Numbered from the stretch's first letter, positions 10,355 to 24,035 are shown. The stretch: 64,000 nt of DNA from Benincasa hispida (GCF_009727055.1 NC_052350.1:40906372-40970371); one strand, 5' to 3'. The notes: generated by a model from the sequence alone, not told the origin. Numbers and translations are program-made.

Positions 10355-12244
10355 CTTAGTAGTAGGAGAACAACTCCTATACATATGTAGAGGTTGAATA
10401 AACATAAAACAGAACTAACAATCAACAAACTAACTCAAAGCAAACTAACAACTAAAGCTATCAAGGAAACATCTTCTTACTTTTTTGTAAACAATTTTTA
10501 AAAATTTTTAATTTTTTTTTGTATGATCAGAGTGGAAAGCTTTGGGTGCATCTTCCAAGTATTGCTCATCAAAACCCATTTTGTGAGCGAGAGAAAGAGG
10601 GATTGAATACTCAATTAGAGCTCCTCAACCTTGACAACAAGACATAAAGTACATTTTTTTGAAAGATAATCGGAAAGGATGAAAAAAAAAAGAGAACCAT
10701 AGTTATTATGTATAGGAATTTATATATTTGTATATTTGTTCATTTTAAAGTTAAAGAATGTGTATAATTTTAAATTTCACTTTACTCGTCTTTAGAATGA
10801 CAAAAATGCAAGGTAAATGAAAAAAAAAAATGCCACGAAGAATTTAAGGAACTTTTTTTTTCTTTTCAGGAATGTAGATAACTGAAATTATAGATGTCTG
10901 GAATTCTAGATGTCCAACATCTCCTTAGATAACTATATTTCTTTTGTAGAAATACTTTCGAAGATATATGGGAATACTTTATGTTTTGTAGGATTTCTAC
11001 CTAGAAATATCTTAAATTTACACAATGTTCCAATAATGCCCTTATGACTATTCATTAATTTATAATTAATTTAATACTAGTTGAATTTATATAATATATA
11101 TATATTTTTTAATTCGGATTTCTTTCTAAATATATACTTTTATACTTTTATTTGTTATTTTTTTCAATAAAATAATATATATTAATTTAAGATTTTTAAA
11201 TAGTTAACAATATTTATTTTGATTATAAAATAAAAATCAAGAAGAGTGATATATAGAAAAAAAGATTAAAAAAAAAAAGTAAAATTGTGATACCCTCAAT
11301 ATGGGAATCCAAAAAATTCATGGTTTAGGGTATCTAAAACTCTCGAGATGTCCTCCGTAAGGACATCCTATGATATCTAGGAATCTCCAAATGTCTAGAC
11401 ATCTTACATTACCGTAAAATAATATGATAATTCAGATGCTCATTCGATAAGAATCTTAGACTCCCACAAAACAAATGTTCCTGGACAAATGAGAGAATTA
11501 AAACTTCTTATAGCCTCTTTAATATAGTATACCTTGAAATCTTTTCATAGTTTCTATTTTGCTCTCAAAAGCACATCTCTTGTATTTTTTTTTTCATGCC
11601 TTTTTTGTTGTTAGATCTTCCAAATAATTTATACCTTTTTCGTCATATTCTTTCATATTTTTCTTTTTACCTCTTCTACTTCTATTATTTTTCTTTATGG
11701 AGCTTTTTGTAGGATGGTAAAGTAAAATTTTAAATCGTACACATCCTTAACAAAAAGACAAATTCCTTCACAAAATAACCACATTTACTTTTTTTTTTTT
11801 CTCTTTTCTTACATCTTTTTACATTTCATCTTTCTAAAAATATGTTTAAATTTTAATTTCATTTTTACCCAGGAACATTTTTAAATAATAAAGAAAAATA
11901 TTCTACCTTATTTTATCACTTTTACTACTTTTAATTTTATATCCAATATTTCTTCTAAAAAACAACTTTATATCCAATATCCACAATTTAAAATGAATAA
12001 AGATTATATTCATTTAATCCTTTATATTTCACCCAAAAAATTATGTTTAAAAAATTTTAGGTCCTATCGTAAATTGAAAGCACAACAGAAACAAGGATAT
12101 GAAGAAAATATAATATAATAATAAATAAATAAAATAAAATAACTAAAATTATAAATAATCAAAATTGAAATAAAGAAAATTATAAAAAATAGGAAAATAT
12201 GAAAATCTCTTCTTTAATTCTCACCAATTTGTGTACCTAATATA
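10355..12244. other. AT-rich non-coding stretch, no gene seen
   Basis: Long homopolymer and AT runs with no frame or protein motif that I recognise. Two zones (10870-10960 and 11330-11480) share phrases such as 'agatgtct' and 'atatctaggaat' and may be the ends of a very decayed inverted-repeat element. Confidence 0.5.
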
Positions 12245-12252
12245 CATGTAAT

Positions 12253-12712
12253 CAATGAAGCACAGATACGGCTACACGATACGGATATAATTGGATACGA
12301 CGATTCATCAATTTCTAAAAAACTAAGATACGGATACGTCTAAGCATGCGTCATTTTTTTTATATATTTTTTTAATATATATTTCTAAAAAACGAGGATA
12401 CTGATATGTTGAAGATACATTTTCTTTTTCTTTAAAAAAAAATCTAGGATATAGATAAATTTAGCATACAAGTTAGTAACAATAGCACAAAATAGAATAC
12501 AAACACTAAAATACAATACAAAAAAAAAAACAACATCTAAGATGTTGAAGTACAATAGTTAATAAAATGCAATAGAAAAGTGACTTATTGCAAAGAAAAA
12601 GAAGAAAAAGATTNTAAAATACAATACAAAAAAAAAAACAACATCTAAGATGTTGAAGTACAATAGTTAATAAAATGCAATAGAAAAGTGACTCATATTG
12701 TAAAAAAAAAAA

Positions 12713-12743
<31 letters not shown>

Positions 12744-13145
12744 GAAAAAAAAGAAAAGAAGAAGAAGAAGATTAGAGGGAGAAGTATGAAGATAAACGAA
12801 GAACTTCTTTATTGAATTGTTGAAGATATCCAAATGATTTATATTTTGGTGGACATGTGGGGACTCAAATGTAAAGATGGAGATTATATGATTCTAGTCT
12901 AGAGTTTAGTCCATTATTTATTTTTTTTTTCCTTTTAGTTTTGGAGTCCAATGAGCTTTTTAAATAGGTTGCCTAGTTTTAGATTGGGAAAGATTATATG
13001 AATTGTTTGTATTTTTTCTTTAAAAAAAATACGTGTAGAAATAGATACGTCAAATCGCGTGTCAGATATGTATCTGGAAGTATCGGTATCCAATACGTTT
13101 CTGATACTGATTCTTTGCCTCACATGAAATATCTGTGTTTCATAG
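12253..13145 (-). mobile_element. hAT-type element with perfect 8-bp target duplication
   Basis: Flanked by CATGTAAT at 12245-12252 and 13146-13153. Terminal inverted repeats are CAATGAAGCACAGATACGG and, on the other strand, CTATGAAACACAGATATTT. Sub-terminal steps of 'gatacg/cgtatc' recur inside. The same family lies in opposite orientation at 53071-53706 and 60655-61290. No transposase is seen, so it is non-autonomous. It contains the N at 12614. Confidence 0.82.
12507..12693. repeat. 79-bp direct duplication around an N
   Basis: 12507-12585 and 12615-12693 are the same sequence at an offset of 108, separated by a short A/G-rich piece and the single N at 12614. The related element at 53071 has this block only once. 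It looks like two contig ends that overlap but were not merged. Confidence 0.75.
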
Positions 13146-13153
13146 CATGTAAT

Positions 13154-13680
13154 GCCACCATTGAACATTAAACACATGGAGTAAGGGGGATAAGACACCT
13201 CTTTTTAGGACACTAAATATTGAACATGCTCATTCTTCAGCTGTAGAGAGACTTTTGAATTGCAAGCCTTCCCATTGTAATTGTAGGAGGGAAAGTAAAA
13301 AAAAAAATAAGCTAACCCGAATGAAAAGATAATGAATCAGAGTTTCAATCAAAGATGGATTCCACTGAATCCTGGTAATCTGACATGGTATGCCCATATC
13401 GACTAAACGAATAGGAGTAGGAGCTAGTTGTTGACCAATCATTCCCCGATAAGCTCCTAGCTAGGCATCAGGAGAAGACTTCACTACAGCACTAACTACT
13501 TGGAAGGGATGTCAGTCTTCGAGTTGCAATAGACTGATCTTTCAACCTTTTTCAAACCTGGAGTGAGTCTGTCCAAAGAAGCTCTTAAGAAGCGAAGTTT
13601 CACTCGAAAAAAAAGGTTGGGACTGAAGACGGAGAATAATGAAGATCTATGTGTGTGTGTAATAGGCCCAACATATTCCA
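13154..13680. other. stretch of unlike base composition, possible organelle-derived DNA
   Basis: Less AT-rich than everything around it and free of the local repeat families. On the minus strand two open frames (13230-13442, 13496-13681) read with phrases such as RVKLRFLRASLDRLTPG that resemble plant mitochondrial spacer sequence in style. I recognise no gene. A nuclear copy of mitochondrial DNA is possible but not shown. Confidence 0.25.
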
Positions 13681-13782
13681 ATTAAAAGTATATTAATTTA
13701 AAAATTAATGTTAGTGCAAATTCTTACCACGTTAGATGGACATTAACCAAAATATCACATTTTACCAATTTTTTAGTTAAAA

Positions 13783-14955
13783 AACACTTTTGATCCCTAA
13801 ACTTTCATGAAAGTCACAATTTAGTCCGTGAACTTTGGTTTGTAACGATTTAGTCTCTACACTTTTAGTTATGTAACAATTTACTCCCTAAATTGGGAAA
13901 TTGTAAGAAATAGCACGTTTAGGTTTCACCTTACAAAATTAGCACGCTTTTTGAAAACTCGTAAAAATAATTTTTCGACCATCGAGAATTAGTTAAAAAT
14001 CAATTGTTTTCAACTTATTGATTTTTTTGCCTTCTCGATACATCTCACTTGATTACACACCAAGATTTGCTAATTCTTTTTTGTAATCTTCCCAATTCTT
14101 ATACTATTTTTAAATTTTCTCCAAATTCGGTTATGTTTACTAAATGTTATATCAAATTATTATGTAATTTTTCAAATCATTAGCATAATTTATGTTTTCA
14201 CATTTTTATGAATTTCCAAAATTCCAAATGCGTTTCCCAATTATCAAATTAGATTTTTCAAATTGATTCAACATTTTTAAATTTTGGGAAAGATCAAATT
14301 TTTCGAAAAATTGGGTAAGATTTGGAATATATAGAATCTCGGTGTTTATCCTGTCCGAGATTCCACCTAGAAAGCTCAAATATATGAAATTCGAGTTAAT
14401 TATGCCTGAGATTTCACCAAAAAAGCTCAAATATATAGAATGTCGGTGTTATTTTGGCCGAGATTAACATCGAGATGCACATAATCTCGGTGTATAATCT
14501 GGCGAGATGTACCAAGAAAGCCTCAAACAATAGATAAGTTGGAAAAAAGTTGTTTTTTTAACTAAAATCTCATGGTCGATCTCCTCTGAGCTGGACCGAG
14601 AAAAACTATTTTTACGAGTTTTAAAAAAAGATGTTAGTTCTGTAAGGTAAAAACTTAAATGTGCTATTTCTGACAATTTTTCCTCTAAATTTTAGTATGT
14701 AGTAACTTAATCTTTATACTTTCAAGTATCAATTTTATTATTTTATGATGTACACTTTATATTTTATAAAAAAAAATTGAGTTTCTGATTAGTTATCAAT
14801 TTATTTATGCAAATCTTAATGCTAATTTCTACAATAAAACTAAAACGTTACAAATTTTTAGTAAAAAAACTAAATTGTTACGTATTAAAGTTTAGAAAGT
14901 AAATTATTACAAAATAAAAATAGAAGGACTAAATTGCTACAATGAGTAGATTTAA
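13783..14955. mobile_element. fold-back MITE of the 'tttagtccctaaacttt' type, split
   Basis: The left arm (13783-13885) has 'gatccctaaactttcatg', 'caatttagtccgtgaactt' and 'gtaacaatttactccctaaatt'. The right arm (14692-14950) has the complementary phrases 'aaaactaaattgttacgta' and 'ggactaaattgctacaatg'. It is split by the MULE-like element at 13895-14682. Confidence 0.55.
13895..14682. mobile_element. MULE-like MITE, copy 1
   Basis: A 788-bp element with long terminal inverted repeats of about 80 bp: GGGAAATTGTAAGAAATAGC at the left, GAAAAATTGTCAGAAATAGC on the other strand at the right. The 9-bp target duplication is CCCTAAATT (13886-13894) / CTCTAAATT (14683-14691). Inside are several 'aatctcggtgt' and 'ccgagatt' steps. 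The frames at 14206-14676 fall in it and are not genes. Confidence 0.8.
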
Positions 14956-14972
14956 AAAAAAAAAAAAAAGTT

Positions 14973-15500
14973 AGAGAAATTATAAAAAATAGCACAGTTA
15001 GGTTTTCATCTTACAAAAGTAGCATACTTTTTGAAAATTCGTAAAAATAGTTTTTCTCGATCCATCTCGGGCAAGATCAGTCACAAGATTTTAGTTAAAA
15101 ATCAACTTTTTCCAACTTATCGATTGTTTGGAGCCTTCTCAGTACATTTTGCCAAATTATACATTCAGATGATGTGCATCTCGGTCTAATCCATGCAAAA
15201 TAACACCGAGATTCTATATATTGAAGCTTTCTCAGTGAAATTCTGGGCATAGTTAACACCGAAATTCATATATTTGAGCTTTCTCGGTGGAATCTCGGAC
15301 ATGATCAACACCGAGATTTTATATATATCCCTAATCTTACCCAATTTTTTGAAAAGTTTGATATTTCCTAAAATTTAAAAATGTTGAATCAATTTGAAAA
15401 TCTATTTTGATAATTGAAAACCCCATTTAGAATTTTGGAAATTCATATAATTGTGAAAACATAAATTATGCTAAAATTTTGAAAAATTACGTAATAATTT
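14973..15500. mobile_element. MULE-like MITE, copy 2, left part
   Basis: Starts AGAGAAATTATAAAAAATAG, then 'cacagttagg' and the same core as copy 1 ('gtaaaaatagtttttctcg', 'caccgagatt'). It breaks off at 15500 in AATTT, the target site of copia 2, and resumes at 38038. Confidence 0.75.
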
Positions 15501-17440
15501 TGTTGGGTTGTATGTCCTAAAAACTTGTAGTTTGTAATATTAAACATATTCTATTTTACAATAAAGATGTTATTGACGTTTATTCATTAAAACTATTATC
15601 GAATATATAAATTGCATTTGTAAAAACTAAATCCAAAAACTAAGATTCATGGCTATTACATGAATAATTGGACTTTATGTGGAGAGATAAGAATGAATCA
15701 AGTTCGAGTAGATAGCCAAAACGGTCTATAGCATACGAATAAGGTTGAGTACCTTATTCTGGTAACACTATTGGATGCGGCCCACTTTGCATTTAGTACA
15801 ATTCATGTGATCGTGAATCGTTCATGTGGAGACATGCGAGTGGAGGTGTCTTATGCAAAGAGTTTCTATAAGACTGGACCAAGAAATAAAGTCACTCTTA
15901 CTTTATAAACGTTATTTACTATTTAAGACTGACATTTCAAAACGATGACGTAGGTAACTCGACCTTAATCCTGAGCTAACTATGAACTCCTGTGTCTTCA
16001 AGATTATCCTTAGATTTGTATATGTGAAGATTGGCTCAACAGCGCCGGCTTAACAAGCCTCCCATTTCATGGGTAAGACTGGGTAGATAGTTGTGGGCAT
16101 AGGGTGAAAGAAGAAATTCACTCCTACCTGCTTTTAGGGATAGTAGACAGGTTGTTCTCTTAAATACTGATTCCAGGTCTTAAACAAGGGGTCCCACCCT
16201 CTCACTGGCCTAAGAAGGATTCGGTTTAGTGATTGGATTATAAATTAGTTAATTAGAGGATCAGTGAGGCTTAAGGAACAAGATGTAATCTCGGGGATAA
16301 TAACAGCATATGACCCAGCCGTTACTATGAACAACCTGTGAAGGGTCGACTTACTAATTATGATTAAATCAAATGGACAGAAATATATCTACAATGAGGG
16401 AAATACAACTACTGGGCTTTAGTGGAGTGGCCCGGTAGTCAATGAATATTGATTAATTAAAATTAAAGAGTTCAGTCAATTAGTCTCGAATCATTAGAGC
16501 CCATGATTTATAGGTCCAAGGTCCCCCTACTAACTCACAAACGGATTAAAACTTAGAATAGCATGATGAGTAAATTTGAAGCTTTCAAATTCGAATGAAG
16601 AGAATTAGTAATTATATAAAATATAATTACATGTTTAATTATCGTATTAAACAAAATTGAAGAATTTGATAATATTTCAATTCGATTTAAATATTAAATA
16701 CATAAAAAAAGATTTATGTTTTTTGGAATTGGTGTTTAATTAATTTAATATTCGATATTAAATTAATTTTGATTAATTAAATAGTCTAATTAATTGTTAA
16801 GTAATTTTATTTAAAATTAATAAAATTAATGGAATTATATATTAAATTAATTATTGAATGAATACATATATATAATTAGAATTAGAATTTTGAAATTAAG
16901 ATTTCAAAATTTATATATTGGATTTTGAATTTAATTTAAAATTGTGAGAAAATCCATTTAGTGGATTTATCCCACATTATACACTTAATTCCACTCAAAA
17001 TTCCAGTTGCTTTTATGCCTTCGAGGTGTCAACTTCAAGTGTAATGTGATTGCATGACTGAAGTGGAACAAAAACTCAGCTTTAGTGCTGAGATTTGAAG
17101 ACATGCAACTGAGTTTTACTAATTTTTGGAAGAAGAAGGGTTCTTCACCAAAAATACCAAAATCAGTTTTATCCACTAAAAAATTCCCAAAATTTTTATT
17201 TATTTTGGATCCCACAATCCAATCTAAGGTCCTAGAGAATAATAGGGAAGATCAAGTGGTGGTCTACAACGTTTTGCTGAGGAGATTCAAGCTCAATTTG
17301 AAGGATTTTTTAAGTCTTCAAAGGTAATTTCTGAAACCCTCTTTTCATTTTATGAACATGCTTATTTAGATACTAAAATTGATGAATTAGAGTGTTCAAT
17401 TATCCTGATTTCTTCTGCTAATTACATGCTAACTCTATCA
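15501..17440 (+). repeat. 5' LTR of copia 2
   Basis: A 1940-bp LTR, TGTTGGG...ACTCTATCA. It shares blocks with LTR families A and B, such as 'tcatgtggagacatgcgag', 'tataagactgg' and 'ggctttagtggagtgg', so the three families are relatives. Frames at 16985-17327 are LTR sequence. Confidence 0.87.
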
Positions 17441-17442
17441 AT

Positions 17443-17455
17443 TAATATCATAGCA
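17443..17455 (+). promoter_or_regulatory. degenerate primer binding site of copia 2
   Basis: TAATATCATAGCA lies two bases after the 5' LTR and matches TGGTATCAGAGCA at 10 of 13 positions, the usual site for initiator tRNA-Met. Confidence 0.55.
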
Positions 17456-18118
17456 TAATTTAGGCACTCAATTCATGTTAATTTTAGCTTGATGGGTGAT
17501 TTTCATAGGTTGTATGAAAATAGTTACTGATATGGATATTTTCTATATTGGCATTTATATTCTCTTCAATTAAGTATTAATTGTTGTAATTGTCTCTTTG
17601 TTTATAGGACTTAATGTGTGATCAAGTGTCTGTAAATTTGGTTGTAATTAAAGAAAGAAGCAAGAAAGATCAGTTGAAGAAAACCTGATATGACGCTACT
17701 ACCAGGCAGTGCTGTAATGTTGCCCATATAGCGTTGCAATGCTATTCTTCAAAAGCCCGAGGCATTACAACGTTGTTCATCCCAGCCTAGAAAGAACGTG
17801 CGCGACTTGACTGGCAGTTCAAATGAACTGGTTTGGCCGATTCGGGTCTAGGAGGATCGGTTCATCCAACCCGTTTTGATGCTTTGGAGGTCTGGTTCGA
17901 GCGGTTTGGGTCGGTTCAAGCGGTCCAAAATCTGTTTGAAGCTGATTTTTATTATTATAATAATAATTTAGGTTGTTTGCTTGTTTGAAATGCCAAAATT
18001 GGTCCATATCAGTGTGTGTTTAATTATTTATACATTATGAATATATGTTATAATTAAATAAATCTTTTATGTGCATATAGTATGTCATGTAGATTTAAAA
18101 TCCCACCATAGGAAGCAT
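17456..18118 (+). other. copia 2 untranslated leader, first part
   Basis: Non-coding. At 17690-17790 it carries 'gcgttgcaatgct' and 'gcattacaacgttg' phrases that also occur at 58090-58340. The leader continues after the solo LTR insertion. Confidence 0.5.
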
Positions 18119-19801
18119 TGATGCGTTATTTTATGTGATGAAATAATGGTAAGGATTGCGTTGGTGGAAAATGCGTTGTGCAAGTAAGTTTTCTCAACAA
18201 GATCCAAGTATAAATCCTACTGAGTTGACTGGTAAGCCCAGGGTCGAACTCAGGGACTAAGGAAAACAATATGCGGTGGTAATTTTTAGATCACTTTGCG
18301 GTAACAAATAAATCAAGGAGTTGGTGGGTTTTTTGTTTACAGTATAAAAGTATGCGACGGATTTTAGAAAAGAGTAATTATACGACAGATACACTGAATA
18401 TGTGGAGGAACGGGTTGAGAAGGTCTTTAGCTAGCGTTTCCTGAGAATGCGTTCAAGCTATGCGATCATGCTATACTCATGCGACCGCAACTCATTTTCC
18501 AATGCAAATGCAATTACTCATAACTTTAGGACGCATGCGATGAATGCGATAATGTCTATAGAGCTTATTCCTAAGTCTCTACTTCTTTCCTATGCGATGA
18601 TGCAAGATGCACACAAGGACAAGGTGACCGCATACAATCATAACCTATCTCTAGGGTGCATCCGATGCATGAATAGCAAACAGAACTTATTCCTAAGCTT
18701 CTATCTCTTGATTATGTGTTTCTAATCTGACTCTTCCGAGGCTAGATTCTAATCTGACTTTTTCAAGCCTAGATTCTATCCTTAGACCACCCTCCCGAGT
18801 ATTTCTAATGGATGAATGACGCATACATAATACAAGATAATCGCATAGAATGAAGATCCCATATTATGCTAGCTAAGTGCTTCTCAACCCATTCGACAGA
18901 TTTAGCTACTCATGCGTAATGTACAGAGAGTGAACAGATATAAAGATGCAATTTCCATTTTTATAAATAAGTTTAGAGTACAAAAATGACAATGGAAGAG
19001 AGCCTGTAGAAATTCCTTACTTCCCAAGGCTTTTACACTGTGTTATCTTTATTCTGCCCAAAAGATGTTCTTGCTTCCACAAGAGTCGACCCTCTCTCTG
19101 GTTTCGACACTTCCGGCACTCTTCCAAGTTCATCGGAATGATCTCTCGGTATAATCTCCCTTTACTCGCTTCCGCCTTCTAAGTAAAAAAAAACTATGAA
19201 CAAGGCTACTTCTATCTATAGGAAAAATTATCTAACTGAACGAACTCCTTCACTGAAGGTGGCCTTCGGTATTTATAGAGCTTCAGGGTGAAAGACTTCT
19301 TCTCTTTTATGATTGCATTGATGGGATGACATTAATTCTCTGTCTGATGCGTCGAATATTTATCACCGACAAGTTGAGTGTACTTGTTACAATAGGTCGT
19401 TAACCGCTTGTCAACTTAATTCGGAATTGACCGTCATCAGCTTTCTATCCCATCGTGATTTATTACGCTTTTTACTCAGATGCGCCCACCATGATGTGCC
19501 GACTCTATACGGCCATCTTCTTGAGCAGATATTCGCGAGCGCAAATGATTGCATAGCCTTGCGTCAACGCAATCTCTTAATGCGCTCGGACGTTAATTTC
19601 TTTGGATCGCATTTCCGCCTTGTGTCAACACATTTTCTGCACAAAAATACATAAGTTAGTTGTTTTAATGCAATGGATGCATGCGATCGCAATGTTGTGA
19701 ACTTAATGCTTTTGGACGCAATATTGTATATTTTTATTATCGCAATCCTGCATTTTTTTATAACTTTGCGCTGTAATAACGTGCATTTCTGCCCATTATC
19801 A
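18119..19801 (-). mobile_element. solo LTR, TGAT...ATCA family, copy 1
   Basis: A 1683-bp sequence with TG..CA ends and a 5-bp duplication AGCAT (18114-18118) / AGTAT (19802-19806), 4 of 5. It is the reverse complement of the element at 34343-36018 over its length. It is rich in 'atgcgat' words. It contains the complement of 'cctgagttcgaccct' near 18240-18260, a phrase found in plant gypsy elements. No internal coding part, hence solo LTR. The orientation given is relative to copy 2, called plus. Confidence 0.78.
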
Positions 19802-20710
19802 AGTATATAGCATGCATTGAAAATATGTTATAAATAGTTATAATGTATAATATGTATGCTTTATAGTTTCAAGTTTTTAATATAAAGTGTTATATTAAAT
19901 CCTGAAATGCTTGATGACTGTTATGGATGATCAACATGTCTATTGTTTTATAATTGTTATAAAAACCGAATTAGACATTTAAAATCCATAACAAAAATAA
20001 GATGTATGCTCACGTAGGTTAAAAAATAATAACTTGTTTTAATGGTTAAAATAGGTCATTATCTAGTAAAATTTTGGTTACAAACTCAGTCGGTCTGTAA
20101 TCTTATCTAAGGCTGGAGGTATTTAAGTTGACGGTTTATGAAACACCTCCTACCTAGGGATTATAATCAGATAACTGAGCGTTGTTAACCTGATTTTATA
20201 AGCATACGTGAGCGATGTGAGGTTTTAAAACTAGTTTATCACCTAGATATCGTAGGTTAAAACCAAATATAGAAGTTATATTTAGAAGATTACCTAGACT
20301 TAGGTTGTTTATTAGCCAGAATATACCTAAGTAAAAATGTTTACCTAAAACAAATAGAAAACTTCAATGGGAGAATAATAACATATATGATATGTGCTCT
20401 CACGTCTCTAAGAGTTCACACCATGAGATCCATGCTCGACTTTATGTCGATTATACCTCGACTGCTCCATTCGGAAAGTATTTGCATGGGTCAATAGCAA
20501 GGTGAATAGGGGAAGTAGTTTATAGTAAGTGGGTGAAGGATATGTGTCAACGTGTCCTACGATCTCTTTCATTAGTTTGGACCGTGAGATTCCTATGTTG
20601 CGCCTATTTGTCGTTTTATGCGACATAAGCTAGTCGTTTTACGGGGACTATCCTCTTGAGAGTTATAACATGGGATTCAGAACAACTCAAACTCCATAAA
20701 TGGATAGGAT
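19802..20710 (+). other. copia 2 leader, second part
   Basis: AT-rich leader sequence between the solo LTR and the family B LTR. A 72-residue minus-strand frame at 20408-20626 matches nothing I know and is probably chance. Confidence 0.45.
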
Positions 20711-21412
20711 TATTAAGATTGGTGTCCTAAATCTCTCGTATTCTTATAGTTTGTAAAAATTGTATAAACAAATTGGTATTAATAAAATAATTATTATTTT
20801 ATAAGCATACACTCAATCCAATAAACTAAAATCCTAGGTTATTTTATGTAATTTAAATAAGTATGTAGAGACATACAAGTGGATCTTGTTTAAATAATAA
20901 CCTAAATGGTCTGTAGTAAATGGATAAGGCTGGGTACTTTATTCTGGTGACATTACGGGTATAGCCCACTTTGTAGATGTTACAAGTGTTGTAAAGTACT
21001 ACAAATAATCTGATCCTGATTATTCATGTAGAGACATGTGAGCAAGGGGTATCCTATACAAAGATTTTGTATAAGACCGGACCACGGAATGATTAGTCTT
21101 ATTATATAACACCATTAATAGTTACATTTCACCAGGATGACCATAAGTGACATGACCTGAATCCTGAATGAGTTGTGAACTCTTGCCTATAAAGGCAGTC
21201 TTTTGATTTGTATGAGTGAGAGTGGCCAAATTACCAACTCAATATGCCTACCTTTGGGGATTTGTCTGATTGGGGAGTTGGGAACACAACTACATAAGAC
21301 GAAATTTATTCCTTCCTTAATGTCGGGTTAAGTAGATAAATTGCTTCCTTAAGGGCTGATTCCAAGGCTTGAACAATGTGGCCACACCCGCTCTTAGCCC
21401 GATAAGGACTTG

Positions 21413-24035
21413 TGTTGGGATTGGTGTCCTAATTCTCTCAGAGTTTCGTAGTTTGTAATATATATACATTGTTATGAATAAGGTAAGATTTATTTTATTT
21501 GGCATTTACTCATATCCAATAAAGAAAGCTTCATGGTTATTGTATGTAAATTTAAGCATGTATATGAGATATACGAATGGATCATGCCTTAAGTTATAAC
21601 CTAAATAGGTCTGTAGTATAAGGATTAAGGAGGGATTCCTAATCCTGATGACACTACGAATACGACCCGCTTTGTAGAGGTTTACAAGTGTTGTGAACTA
21701 CTACAAATAGTAGATCCTAGCCATTCATGTGGAGACATGCGAGCGGGGGTGTCCTATACAAAGAGTTTGTATAAGACCAGACCACAAAATGATTCATCTC
21801 TTTATATAACGTTGTTGATACTGGAGACTTACATCTCACCTAAACGACCATAGGTGACATGACCTAAATCCTGAATGTTTTGGGAACTCTTGCCTTTGAA
21901 GGCGGTTCTTTGATTAGTATGGGTGAGAGTGGCCAGATTGCCAACTCAACATGCCTACCTTTTTGGGGACTTGTCTAATTTGGGAGCTGGGTCAGTTTAG
22001 GGGTGTTCAAATAACCCGAAAACACGAACAACCCGGACTACCAACCCAAAATATAAGGGTTGGGTTGGGTCATGGGTTGGCTAAAAAAAATTTGGGTTGA
22101 CCCAACCCAACCCGAATTTTATATTTATAAATAAAATATACTATATATATTTCTCTTTGTTTAAAATTTGATTACTTTGTATTGATTAATTTGTGAATTT
22201 TAAATATTTTTATTTTAAAACGGTTATAATATTTGTCTTTATTTGAAGTTTGCAATAAATATCTTAGATATAATTGATATTTAGCATTTGAATTTTATGA
22301 GATTTTAGTTATTAGTCATGTTTTGTATATAAATTTACATATTTTTAATTAAAAAGAAAAAACAATAAATTATAACCCGACTACCCAACCCGAATTTTAA
22401 GGGTTAGGTTGGGTTGGGTTAGAGACTTTATTTGGGTTCTTTAGGTTGCCAACCCAACCAATCCGAATTTTTGGGTTAGTCCAAAAAACACCCTCAACCC
22501 AACCCAACTCAACCCATGCACACTCCTAACTCAGTTACACAAGATGGAATTCACAACTTCCCCGAAGCAGGGGTAAATAGATAGATTGCTCCCTTAAGAA
22601 CTGATTCCAGGTCTTGAACATAGTGGCCATAGCTTCTCTTTGGAAGAGAAGACTCAGTCATAGTTAGACTATGACTTATGTTCATTAGAGGGATTAGTGG
22701 TACTTAAGGTGTTAGATGTAACTACAGAGCCATAACGGTTATTGGCCCAACTATACTTACGAGCGATCTCTGAAGGGTTATCACGTTGTTGATTGGTTAA
22801 TATGGACACATAATATATCTGTAGTAAGGGAGAGTTCAGCTGTTGTCTTTAGCAGAGTGCCTGTAGTTAATGGATGATGGATCCCGTGACTAAAGAGTTT
22901 AGTCAGTTATTCACGTACCATTGGAGCTTCGAGCTACAGGTCCATAATGTTCCCTTGGTAGCTCAATGGATTCAAGTTTGAGGATCAATTCTTGGTGTTG
23001 ATTTGAAATGTTCAAATTGATAAGAGGTAATTCGATTATATATGATATGATCGGTGTGATGTATGAGATACATCAAGTGGAGGATTAATGTAAATGAGAT
23101 TTACATTAAGTACCATGAAATAGAAAAAGAGTCATGGTTTATATGTTTCATGAGATGAAATATTAAAACTATAAGTTATAAATATACTATGGTAAGTTGG
23201 TTATCATAAATATTTATAATAATATTAATTATTAGATAATTTTCTCTTTTTCTCTAATAACCAATTGAGTGGGAGGTTATTGGTGGTTTCATGGTAACCG
23301 TGAGATAAAAGAAAAAAATGTTTTCCTAAATTTAGTAGTTAATGATTTGTGAGAATTACCATTCTCAGAAAATCTCACGGAAAGGCTGTCAAGTGAATGA
23401 GATTCACTAAACGATAGCTGAAGAGAGACTATACGATCGTGGAGTGACACTACACGATAGTCACTCAGCTGGCCAATAGCTAAACGATCGTGAAGTTTTT
23501 GCTAAACGATCGCAGAGCTTCTTCTAAACGATTGGACATCGTCTATACGATAGACCTTGTCATCTCCCACTTGTTCAATCATTTACATGATTGTTCTTCC
23601 TCCATTCTCTTCCTCTAACCAAATCTACACAGAGCCCACACTTCTGGATTCTCACACGGAGAATACCAAGGTAGCCATTGTGGTGTCGTACTCAACTCGA
23701 CATAGTTCGAGGTTTCTGGAGGCCGTTCATTGAGTTCGCGATGTTGATGTGTGGTTGCTGATTAATCGTGATCTTGTAGATCACTAAGTTCAAGCGTTTG
23801 TGAGTTACAGTCTTGAAGATTGAACGAGCATTCGTGATCAAGGGAGATTGAAGATGAGTCTTCAAAGGTATGTTTATTCTTTCCTTTAATCTTGTTGAAA
23901 TCATGTTGTAATTTCATTTTGTGCAAAGCCTGTATGTTTTCATTTCTTGATTGTAATTGTGTATGTTCATATATGAATGAAATTTGGAACGATCATTCCG
24001 CTGCTTATGGAAATCCTTATGTCCGATTTCCTTCA
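21413..24035 (+). mobile_element. family A solo LTR inside family B
   Basis: TGTTGGGATTGGTGTCC..TTTCCTTCA, flanked by a perfect duplication ACTTG (21408-21412 and 24036-24040). Without its own 531-bp MITE insertion it is about 2.08 kb, like the other A copies. It carries several 'taaacgatcg' words at 23400-23560. Confidence 0.86.
21998..22528. mobile_element. hAT-type MITE inside family A LTR
   Basis: Starts TAGGGGTGTTCAAATAACCC and ends ..CACTCCTA. The 8-bp flanks GGTCAGTT / ACTCAGTT match at 6 positions. It shares ends and core with 9789-10354. It is the innermost level of the nest. The other A copies lack it at this site. Confidence 0.78.

Noticed and set aside
10870..11480. Possible decayed MITE with 'agatgtct' ends
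   Set aside because: The inverted ends match too poorly by eye to set borders; mentioned only in the description of the stretch.
18447..19654. Frames of 92 and 75 residues, with mirror copies at 34490-35669
   Set aside because: They lie in the two solo LTRs and are not conserved as frames between the copies.
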